A stretch of 55,124 nt of DNA from JAZKIX01 sp040384645 (lineage in GTDB: Bacteria > Pseudomonadota > Gammaproteobacteria > Burkholderiales > Burkholderiaceae_D): NCBI GenBank assembly GCA_040384645.1, contig JAZKIX010000143.1, positions 1 through 55,124 of the forward strand, in the 5' to 3' direction. The notes under the pieces were generated by a model. That model searched no databases. It was not told the DNA's origin and was given only the letters and a program-made list of their open reading frames with translations. The translations under genes were made by a program, and so were the position numbers. Positions 28,320-35,019 of this stretch are shown here, one piece after another. Every line of letters begins with the position of its first letter. Position 1 is the first letter of the stretch.

Positions 28320-29258
28320 TCAGAGCGCTTGCGATGGCGCGACCAATTCCACCTTGCGCACTTGCGCGGCGCAACACTCCCGCAAATGATCGCGCAATAA
28401 CACCACCGTTCTCGATAACTGGCGGCGGTCGGCGCAGATCAAGTAGAGCGGGATCGCTTCGCCATTCCATTCCGGGCACAGCGCAATGAGCTTGCCCGAG
28501 AGTAGTTCGGGAATGATGTCGAGCTGCGATTTGTACGCTACGCCATGCCCGGCGATGGCCCAGCGACGCACGGCATCGCCATCGTCGGCGACACGGTTGC
28601 CAGTGACGCTGACTTTGGTTTGCATGCCATCTTTGTAAAAACACCAGTCGTCATATACCTCGTTGCCGAGGCAAAAACGCAGGCAGTTATGCTGTTGCAA
28701 TTGCTCCGGGCTAGCCACACTGCCATGCTTGCGTAAATACTCCGGCGAGGCGCACAGCACGCGCCGGTTGCCGGGCAGCAGTGGCACCGCGACCAAGCCC
28801 GAATCGGATGGTGCACCGTAACGCACGGCCAGATCGACCGGTTGCCGGTAAATATCGGCCAGCCGGTCCGATAGCTGCAACCGTAAAGTCACTTCCGGGT
28901 AGCGCATCTGAAACTGGTCCAGCCATGCCAGCATCTGGTTGCGGCCCAGATCCGATGAAATCGATATCTGCAAATGGTCGCGCACCACCATGCGCCCGGT
29001 CGCCAGTTCTTCCATCGCATCGCGCAATCCCGCCAAAGCCAGTCGCGCCGCCGGCAAGAAGCGTTCACCCTCGGCCGACAGGCGCAGGCTTCGAGTTGAA
29101 CGGAGTAGCAGGACGATGCCCAAATCGGCTTCCAGCCGCTTCAGGCTGGCGCTGGCCACCGCCGGCGATTGATTGAGCGCTTGCGCAGCCGCAGTGAGGC
29201 TGCCGCAATCGGCGATTTCGACAAACATTTGCAGGTCTTGCAGGTTTTTTATTTTCAA
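28320..29258 (-). CDS. LysR-family transcriptional regulator
   Basis: A 312-residue regulator with an N-terminal winged helix-turn-helix (LQDLQMFVEIADCGSLTAAA, then ASASLKRLEADLGIVLLLRS) and a periplasmic-binding-protein-like effector domain (about 90-300). The start is a TTG at 29258 with AAGGA at correct spacing. It is divergent from the quinone-oxidoreductase gene, with 121 bases between the starts. An inverted repeat in that spacer fits a LysR site, so it most likely controls that gene and itself. Confidence 0.94.
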   Translation of the reverse strand: MKIKNLQDLQMFVEIADCGSLTAAAQALNQSPAVASASLKRLEADLGIVLLLRSTRSLRLSAEGERFLPAARLALAGLRDAMEELATGRMVVRDHLQISISSDLGRNQMLAWLDQFQMRYPEVTLRLQLSDRLADIYRQPVDLAVRYGAPSDSGLVAVPLLPGNRRVLCASPEYLRKHGSVASPEQLQQHNCLRFCLGNEVYDDWCFYKDGMQTKVSVTGNRVADDGDAVRRWAIAGHGVAYKSQLDIIPELLSGKLIALCPEWNGEAIPLYLICADRRQLSRTVVLLRDHLRECCAAQVRKVELVAPSQAL

Positions 29259-29278
29259 GAAGTGTCCTTACTTTTTAT

Positions 29279-29297
29279 TTTCAATGTTTTATTGAAA
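29279..29297. promoter_or_regulatory. Candidate LysR operator
   Basis: A perfect inverted repeat, TTTCAAT-GTTTT-ATTGAAA, in the 121-base divergent spacer between the LysR gene and its neighbour. An AT-rich dyad of this spacing close to the regulator's own start is the usual place for a LysR recognition site. Confidence 0.6.
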
Positions 29298-29379
29298 GTG
29301 AATCGCTTGGCGGCTACTTTATCTTCAATTTTCACTCAATGATACTGCCTGCTTTCCAACCGAAAAGGAAATACATCCA

Positions 29380-30393
29380 ATGAAAGCCATTGCCTATCCA
29401 AAAAAATTGGCGAATGCCGAAGCTAACGTCTTGCAAGATGTCGTCTTGCCCGATCCGATTGCCAGCGGGCGCGACTTGCTGGTCGACATCAAGGCCATAT
29501 CGGTCAATCCGGTCGATACCAAAATCCGCCGCGGTGTCGATGCCGCTGAAGGCGAATGGAAAGTGCTGGGCTGGGATGGCGCCGGCATCGTCCAGGCAAT
29601 CGGGCCGGACGTGACAGGCTTCAAGCCGGGCGACCGGGTCTGGTATGCCGGCTCGATTGCGCGTCCCGGCACCAATAGCGAACTACATCTGGTGGACGAG
29701 CGCATCGTCGGCAAGATGCCAGAACGGCTCGATTTCATCCAAGCCGCAGCTTTGCCTTTAACGACGATTACGGCGTGGGAAATGCTGTTCGACCGTTTTT
29801 GCATTGCGCAAAATGCGTCCTCCGAAAAAGGCAGTTTGCTCATCGTCGGCGCCGCCGGTGGGGTGGGTTCGATCATGATTCAGCTGGCTAGCCAATTGAC
29901 GGGCTTGACCGTGATTGCAAGCGCTTCGCGCCCGGAAACGCAGGCTTGGGTCAGGCAAATGGGCACGCATCATGTGATCGACCATCGCCAGCCGCTTTCG
30001 GACGAGTTGCAGCGCATCGGCATCCCGCAAGTCGAGTACATCGCCAGCCTGAACCAGACCGATCAACACTTTGCCGAGATGGTCAAGGCGATTGCGCCGC
30101 AAGGCAAGATCGGCTTGATCGACGAACCCAAGTCGCTCGATGTCCTCGCGCTCAAACGCAAGAGTGTTTCGCTGCACTGGGAATCGATGTTTACCCGTTC
30201 CCTGCTCAATACGCCCGACGTAGCGCGCCAGGGGCAGATGTTGACTCAATTGGCCGAGCTGGTCGATGCCGGCCGGATTCAAAGCACAGTGAGCGAACGC
30301 TTCGGCAGCATCAACGCAGCCAACCTGACGCGGGCCCATGCCTTGCTGGAGAGCGGCACGATGCGCGGCAAAGTCGTGCTGGCAGGTTTTTAG
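29380..30393 (+). CDS. Zinc-independent quinone oxidoreductase / MDR-family alcohol dehydrogenase
   Basis: A 337-residue medium-chain dehydrogenase/reductase. The N-terminal GroES-like domain (SVNPVDTKIRRG, LGWDGAGIVQAIGPDVTGFKPGDRV) lacks the structural-zinc cysteines. The Rossmann domain has LLIVGAAGGVGSIMIQLASQ. The signature matches the NADPH quinone reductase / 'zinc-binding alcohol dehydrogenase family' group, which reduces quinones or activated enones. The start has AAGGA upstream. It is paired with the divergent LysR gene, which is the expected regulator. Confidence 0.92.
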   Translation: MKAIAYPKKLANAEANVLQDVVLPDPIASGRDLLVDIKAISVNPVDTKIRRGVDAAEGEWKVLGWDGAGIVQAIGPDVTGFKPGDRVWYAGSIARPGTNSELHLVDERIVGKMPERLDFIQAAALPLTTITAWEMLFDRFCIAQNASSEKGSLLIVGAAGGVGSIMIQLASQLTGLTVIASASRPETQAWVRQMGTHHVIDHRQPLSDELQRIGIPQVEYIASLNQTDQHFAEMVKAIAPQGKIGLIDEPKSLDVLALKRKSVSLHWESMFTRSLLNTPDVARQGQMLTQLAELVDAGRIQSTVSERFGSINAANLTRAHALLESGTMRGKVVLAGF

Positions 30394-30409
30394 GCTGAAA
30401 CCTACGCAT

Positions 30410-30540
30410 ATCGGTAGACCGATCGGTCGCTGGTAGGTCAGGCTTCAGCCCCACAACGTGTCTAATGCGCAGGTAGGCATGCGGTACCGACACTATGTCA
30501 ATTACGCTAGTCGGGTTAAAACCCGGCCTACCAGTCTACG
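30410..30540. repeat. Cluster of palindromic intergenic repeats between convergent genes
   Basis: Contains GACCGATCGGTC (30417-30428, perfect palindrome), GGTAGGTCAGGCTTCAGCC, and CGGGTTAAAACCCG (30512-30525) followed by GCCTACC. These resemble dispersed 'GTAGGTCGGGTTTAACCCGAC' repeats. In this convergent spacer they could also act as bidirectional terminators. Confidence 0.65.
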
Positions 30541-30574
30541 TATCATCGCTAAATAAACAGGAAATTGCGTGTAT

Positions 30575-31517
30575 TTAGGTTTTCAATAAGCCAGCCATGC
30601 CTAGATCCCTGAGCGTTGCGGCGACTGCAGTAGGCAAAGGCGTCACCCCAACCGGCCCAATCTGGCGCGCCAGTTTGCTGCCGTCGAGCCGATGTGGTCG
30701 AAGCCACAGGTAGCGCATTTCGCATAATTCGCGCAGGATCGGGACCNNNNNNNNNNTTCAAGACGCCCCTCGGCATGGTTTTCAGCTTGACCGGGCGGGT
30801 TAAGACTTGGTTGAAGGTGTCAGCCAACTCCGCGCCGGTAAAAGTATGGCCGGCAAAATTAAAACTCTGGAATCCATGCAACTGCGCCCGCTGATTTGCC
30901 AGTGCCACCATGGCGCGGGCGAAGTCGGGCAAATATGCCCAGGCGTGGATGGTATCGGCATCGCTCGGATATACCATCGTCCCCTTGGCCAGGCTCGATA
31001 CTACGTTCAAGTCAAACCAGGAACCGCGTCCGGGACCGCCGAAATAATCGCCGCCGCGCAACACTGTCACCGCCACGCCACGCTTGCTAGCGGCCTGCAA
31101 CATCGCCTCGACTTCCATGCGTACCTTGTCTTTGCCGGCGGTCGCTGCCACCGGGGTATCTTCGCGCAATACTTCCGGCATGGATTCGCCATAGTTGTAG
31201 ATATTGCCGGGAAAGAGTAAATGCGCGCCATTCGCTTCCGCTGCCGCAATCGCGTTGGCGCACAGCGGTTTCATCAGTGTTTTCCATTCGGTGTATTTCG
31301 GGTTGAGGGTATTGAGCACCACATCGACGCCCTTGGCGGCAGCGATCAAGGCGGCACCATCCATCGCATCGACCACGACGCTTTGCGCACCGGCGGGCAA
31401 GTTGCGCAGCGGACGGCGCGCCTGCGCCAGGACGGTCCAGCCAGCAGCGGCAAACTCTGTGACGGCGACTTGGCCCAAACGGCCGTTTGCGCCCAAGATT
31501 AAAATTGTTGAAGCCAT
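30575..31517 (-). CDS. NAD(P)-binding reductase (NmrA/atypical SDR), interrupted by assembly gap
   Basis: It opens MASTILILGANGRLGQVAVTE, with the GxxGxxG nucleotide loop of atypical short-chain dehydrogenases. It continues through VVLNTLNPKYTEW, LLFPGNIYNYG and VLRGGDYFGGPG, like NAD-dependent epimerase/dehydratase-type proteins of about 310-320 residues. The start at 31517 follows AGGAG. Ten N at 30747-30756 break the frame. Read in the correct phase, the downstream part gives ILRELCEMRYLWLRP and a normal C-terminus ending LGMAGLLKT, with the stop at 30577-30575. Reading through the ten N in phase gives a nonsense tail, so the gap is mis-sized and the gene is intact in nature. Confidence 0.88.
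30747..30756. other. Assembly gap (10 N) inside the reductase gene
   Basis: Placeholder gap. The coding frame on the left side (VPILRELCEMRYLWLRPHRL) is shifted relative to the right side (KLKTMPRGVL) when ten bases are assumed, so the real gap is not ten bases modulo three. Confidence 0.95.
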
Positions 31518-31779
31518 TTGGTGTCTCCTGTTGATGGGTGGGAATTCGTTGTGATGTGCTGGTATTCTGAATCGGTCGATGGCGGGCAACAATACGCAAA
31601 CACGCATGGCGCTTATGCGGAAATGGATGGCTGGTTTTATGCGCCGGCATCAATCGGATCGCCGACTATTTTTAGCGCAGCATCGGCGTTATAGTGGCGC
31701 ACGGCCAGTGGAGCACTGCAGTGTCTGCGTACTCCAGTGGCGCTGCTGAAATCCAATCAATCCACCCCGAAGGACTTTC

Positions 31780-32178
31780 ATGACACAACGTGCAAATGGC
31801 AGTTTTGAAGTCAAAATAACGCCGCAATCCCTGGCCAACACCGAAGCCGCAGCCACGCTGAGCCGGATGAGCATCGATAAACAATACACAGGCGACCTGA
31901 TCGCCAGCGGCCGAGGCGAAATGTTGACCGCCGGCAGCGCGGTCGCAGGTTCGGCTGGCTATGTCGCTATTGAATATGTCGACGGATCGTTAAATGGCCG
32001 CAGTGGCAGTTTTGTCCTGCAACACAGCGGCACCATGAATCGCGGCGCGGCGCAACTGTCCGTTACCGTCGTGCCTGATTCCGGTACCGGCGAATTGGTC
32101 GGCTTGTCTGGCACGCTGGCGATCATTCGCGAAGCTGGACAACATCGTTACGAATTCGATTATTCGCTGCCGGAATAA
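31780..32178 (+). CDS. DUF3224 family protein
   Basis: A 132-residue beta-rich protein. It opens MTQRANGSFEVKITPQ and contains SIDKQYTGDLIASGRGEMLTA, YVAIEYVDGSLNGRSGSFVLQHSG and VPDSGTGELVGLSG. These segments are the hallmark of DUF3224, a single-domain family with a barrel-like fold and no known activity. GAAGGA precedes the ATG. It has no signal peptide. It is divergent from the reductase gene. Confidence 0.9.
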   Translation: MTQRANGSFEVKITPQSLANTEAAATLSRMSIDKQYTGDLIASGRGEMLTAGSAVAGSAGYVAIEYVDGSLNGRSGSFVLQHSGTMNRGAAQLSVTVVPDSGTGELVGLSGTLAIIREAGQHRYEFDYSLPE

Positions 32179-32238
32179 GCGTAATAAGGTTGGCACAGCG
32201 ATGCCGCCCACCATTTTTCCAATAAGGCAAAGCACTGT

Positions 32239-33075
32239 ATGGATGACATGCTGCACGCGCTAGTCGATGCGCTCTATATTTATCCGGTCAAGGCTTGCGC
32301 GGGGCTGCAAGTTGTGCAGCTTGATTTCACGTCGCAGGGCATGATCGAAGGCGACCGCGAATGGGTCGTGGTCAACGCCGATGCCGAAGTGGTCTGGCAA
32401 GGCTCGCATCCGCGGCTGGCGCTGGTCAAGCCCAGCCTGTCGGCAGAGTTTTTGCATTTGACAGCGCCCGGCGGCTTACAAGTTGACGTCGCAAGACAGC
32501 CAGCCGGCGCGCCATGCCGTATCAAGATTTGGAACGATGTCAGCAAGTGCAATCAGGTATTCGATTGCATCGATGCCGGCGATGCAGCAGCGGCATTGTT
32601 GCAGCAAGCGACTGGCGCGCAATTGCGTCTGGTATGGCTCGACGCCAGCGTCCGCCTGCGCGATGGCGTCAACCAAATACATATTGTGTCGAGCACTTCG
32701 CTGGCGGAATTGAACGCCAGTCTGAGCGCACGCGGCTTGCCTGCCGCAGAGCTGATGCGCTTTCGCCCGAATATTGTGATCTCTGACAGGGACGCCGCGC
32801 TGGAGCCGTTCATCGAAGAAAATTTGACGCAATTGCATTGGCAAGATGGTGAACAAGAGCGCCATATGTCCTGCACTTCGCCCTGCATTCGCTGCGTGGT
32901 GCCCAACGTCAATTTAACCACTGGCGAGCTGGCCGACGAACCATTGCAAACCGTGTCTGCCCTGAGCGCGCAACGGCATCCGGGCCAGCCGGCGTATTTC
33001 GGCATTTATGCCACTGCGCCCCCATCTGCATGTCTACGCCAGCACGCAGCACTGGGACTGGAACTTGATTTTTAA
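32239..33075 (+). CDS. MOSC-domain molybdenum cofactor-binding protein (YcbX/mARC-like)
   Basis: A 278-residue protein. The N-terminal beta-barrel domain (LYIYPVKACAGLQV) is followed by a MOSC domain with the motifs FRPNIVIS and PCIRCVVPNV. The Cys in CIRC is the likely molybdenum ligand as in MOSC/mARC proteins. These reduce N-hydroxylated compounds using electrons from a separate or fused ferredoxin. No ferredoxin domain is fused here (the chain ends with LGLELDF). The thioesterase gene follows after 18 bases, suggesting an operon. Confidence 0.9.
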   Translation: MDDMLHALVDALYIYPVKACAGLQVVQLDFTSQGMIEGDREWVVVNADAEVVWQGSHPRLALVKPSLSAEFLHLTAPGGLQVDVARQPAGAPCRIKIWNDVSKCNQVFDCIDAGDAAAALLQQATGAQLRLVWLDASVRLRDGVNQIHIVSSTSLAELNASLSARGLPAAELMRFRPNIVISDRDAALEPFIEENLTQLHWQDGEQERHMSCTSPCIRCVVPNVNLTTGELADEPLQTVSALSAQRHPGQPAYFGIYATAPPSACLRQHAALGLELDF

Positions 33076-33093
33076 AAATTTTATGGGTAGCCA

Positions 33094-33591
33094 ATGACCA
33101 CTGAACTGAACAAAAAATCGAACAAACTGCCTGTCCTTGAATATCTGCAAAAATCGCTGGCCGGCACCCTCAATCACGGCGATTGCACCCATATGCAATA
33201 CCCCACGCCGATTTCGCAAACCCTCGGTATCCGCATCGTCGAAGTCGCCGCCGGCACGGCAACCGTCGCCATCGATGCCTCGCCAGAGTTGCACGGCAAC
33301 CAGCAAGCCACCATCCACGGCGGCCTGCTGTGTGAACTAGCCGATGCCGCCATTGGCACCGCCCATTCGACCCTGATGGAAGAGGGTGAATCCTTCGCCA
33401 GCATCGACCTCAAAATCAACTTCTTCCGCCCGGTCTGGACCTCCACCCTGCGCGCCACCGCCACACCACTGCAAAGCGGCCGCACCATCACCCACTACAA
33501 AGTCGACATCGTGCGCGACGACGGCAAACTCGCCGCCACCGTCATCAGTACCGTGATGACCTTGCGCGGCGATAAGGCGCAAGGACGATGA
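33094..33591 (+). CDS. PaaI-type hotdog-fold thioesterase
   Basis: A 165-residue acyl-CoA thioesterase. The hotdog core is marked by LHGNQQATIHGGLLCELADAA with the catalytic HGG-x-Asp/Glu pattern, then LKINFFRPV and the last strand DDGKLAATVISTVMTL. A longer than usual N-terminus (about 45 residues) precedes the core. The stop overlaps the next start (ATGA at 33588-33591), so it is coupled to the VOC gene. The substrate is not evident. A role in clearing stray acyl-CoAs is an inference from the family. Confidence 0.9.
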   Translation: MTTELNKKSNKLPVLEYLQKSLAGTLNHGDCTHMQYPTPISQTLGIRIVEVAAGTATVAIDASPELHGNQQATIHGGLLCELADAAIGTAHSTLMEEGESFASIDLKINFFRPVWTSTLRATATPLQSGRTITHYKVDIVRDDGKLAATVISTVMTLRGDKAQGR

Positions 33592-33998
33592 ACAAAATCG
33601 TGCCGGAACTGTATTGCAGCGATGTGGCCGTCACGATGGATTTTTACGTGAAACTGATCGGCTTCACCATTCTCTACCAGCGTCCGGCCGAGACGTTTGT
33701 CTATCTGGCGATGGACGGTATCGAGCTGATGTTTGAAGAGGCCAACGGCCCTGGCCGGCGCTGGATATCGGGGGCGTTGGAACAGCCCTTTGGCCGAGGC
33801 ATCAATTTGCAGATCGAGGTCAACGACGTGCGCGCTTTGTATGCGCGTGTGTCGGAGAAATCGGCGGCTTCGGTGTATCTGCCGCTGGAAGAAAAAGCCT
33901 ATCAGTGCGGCGACGTATTGTCAGTGAACCGGCAATTTATAGTGCAAGATCCTGACGGCTATTTGCTGCGGTTTATGCAGGCAGATAATGTGACTTGA
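33588..33998 (+). CDS. VOC superfamily protein
   Basis: A 136-residue protein with the glyoxalase/bleomycin-resistance fold. It opens MNKIVPELYCSDVAVTMDFYVKLIGFTILYQRP and ends with the second module's VQDPDGYLLRF, the usual D-P-[DE]-G-Y motif. It is close to the 'bleomycin resistance protein/VOC' group. It is translationally coupled to the thioesterase gene and is the last of the MOSC-thioesterase-VOC run. Repeat copy E starts 14 bases after the stop. Confidence 0.88.
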   Translation: MNKIVPELYCSDVAVTMDFYVKLIGFTILYQRPAETFVYLAMDGIELMFEEANGPGRRWISGALEQPFGRGINLQIEVNDVRALYARVSEKSAASVYLPLEEKAYQCGDVLSVNRQFIVQDPDGYLLRFMQADNVT

Positions 33999-34012
33999 TT
34001 TTAGTGATTGTT

Positions 34013-34090
34013 AGGGGGTATATGCCAAAATGTATGCTATCCCGCACGTTTTATAAGCGTCTTTTAATATACATAGGGTAGTATTTTTTT
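34013..34090 (+). repeat. GGGGGTATA intergenic repeat, copy E
   Basis: Plus orientation, immediately after the VOC gene stop. It begins AGGGGGTATATGCCAAAATG, has the core TATCCCGCACGTTTTATAAG, and ends AATATACATAGGGTAGTATT. It is directly 3' of a gene end. Confidence 0.85.
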
Positions 34091-34241
34091 GGCAGAATGA
34101 ACCAAAATACGATATTTTTTATTCGCTAAATTGATGACTGAACCCATGAATTCCGTACTTGCCCAATATGATGCAAACCCATTCGCTACTGTGGCGAGAG
34201 GTTTTTGTTCGTGGTTAGCGAGATAGCTTGGGCAAACGATT

Positions 34242-34281
34242 TTTCAGCCGAACATTTCCAGAAAAACATTTTTGGCTGAAA
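34242..34281. repeat. Inverted repeat of the AGCCCAAC type
   Basis: TTTCAGCC (34242-34249) pairs with GGCTGAAA (34274-34281). The surrounding bases ATTAGCCCAACCTACG just downstream are characteristic of a dispersed 'GTAGGTTGGGCTAA' repeat. A related fragment occurs near 40497-40560. The 34091-34330 stretch contains no gene. Confidence 0.55.
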
Positions 34282-34330
34282 CATCATTAGCCCAACCTAC
34301 GTACTCATGCGTCTCAAACGGATATCACAA

Positions 34331-34359
34331 AAAAGCCCTCGCAAATTGCGGGGGCTTTT
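34331..34359 (+). terminator. Intrinsic terminator-like hairpin before the ClpP-type gene
   Basis: AAAAGCCC-TCGC, loop AAATT, GCGG-GGGCTTTT. The 12-bp stem ends in TTTT and has an A-run on the other side, so it could work in both directions. It sits 55 bases upstream of the protease start. It may end transcription from the thioesterase-VOC operon or act as an attenuator for the protease gene. Confidence 0.7.
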
Positions 34360-34414
34360 GGTTTACACTCGCCCTTTGCCAACGATCGTTTCAGCCAATA
34401 CCTTAGAGGAAATT

Positions 34415-34993
34415 ATGGAAGAAAAAGTGGAAACCAATGCATCCCAACGCGACGCTTTCTTGGAAGAAAAAGCATTCAAGTCACGTACTGTGCTGCTGTT
34501 TGGCCAGATCAACGACACCGCGGCGCGCGATATCGTACGCCAGTTGATCGCTCTCTCCGGCGAATCCAAGGCGCCAATCAATTTTCTGGTTTGCTCACCG
34601 GGTGGCCATGTGGAATCGGGCGACGTGATCCATGACGTTATCCGTTTCATCGATGCGCCGGTCAACATGATCGGCAGCGGTTGGGTCGGCAGCGCCGCGG
34701 TCAACGTCTTCTTGTCGGTACCAAAAGAACGCCGTTTTTGCCTGCAAAATACGCGCTTCCTGATCCATCAACCGAGCGGCGGCGTTGGCGGCCAGGCGTC
34801 CGATATCGCGATCCAGGCACGCGAAATCATCCGCGTACGCGAGCGAATCGGCGCCCTGATCGCCAAGGAAACTGGACAGACGCTGGAAAAAGTAACGGCC
34901 GATATCGACCGCGATTTCTGGATGTCAGCACCAGAAGCGATTGAGTACGGACTGGTGTCGAAAGCGATCGTTAGCGCCAAAGAAGTTGCCTGA
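34415..34993 (+). CDS. ClpP-family serine protease (stand-alone, divergent ClpP-like)
   Basis: A 192-residue S14-family protein. Ungapped alignment with E. coli ClpP from memory places the catalytic triad at Ser93 (in GWVGSAAVNV, where ClpP has GQAAS), His118 (FLIHQPSGG) and Asp167 (DIDRDFWMSAPEA). The handle region EIIRVRERIGALIAKETGQ is present. The active site therefore looks complete, although the Ser loop is unusual. It is not next to clpX or tig, so it is probably a second ClpP-like subunit. The start at 34415 is chosen because GAGGA lies just upstream. A longer reading from 34307 would include the terminator. Confidence 0.88.
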   Translation: MEEKVETNASQRDAFLEEKAFKSRTVLLFGQINDTAARDIVRQLIALSGESKAPINFLVCSPGGHVESGDVIHDVIRFIDAPVNMIGSGWVGSAAVNVFLSVPKERRFCLQNTRFLIHQPSGGVGGQASDIAIQAREIIRVRERIGALIAKETGQTLEKVTADIDRDFWMSAPEAIEYGLVSKAIVSAKEVA

Positions 34994-35019
34994 TAGCGTA
35001 ACAACTCACGAGTCCAGGG

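Noticed and set aside
34415..34993. Apparent loss of the ClpP catalytic serine (Ser to Val)
   Set aside because: A first alignment by eye put Val at the nucleophile. Counting residues ungapped from the conserved VN-I to RFCL aligns ClpP GQAAS with GWVGS, so Ser93 is the nucleophile and the triad is complete.
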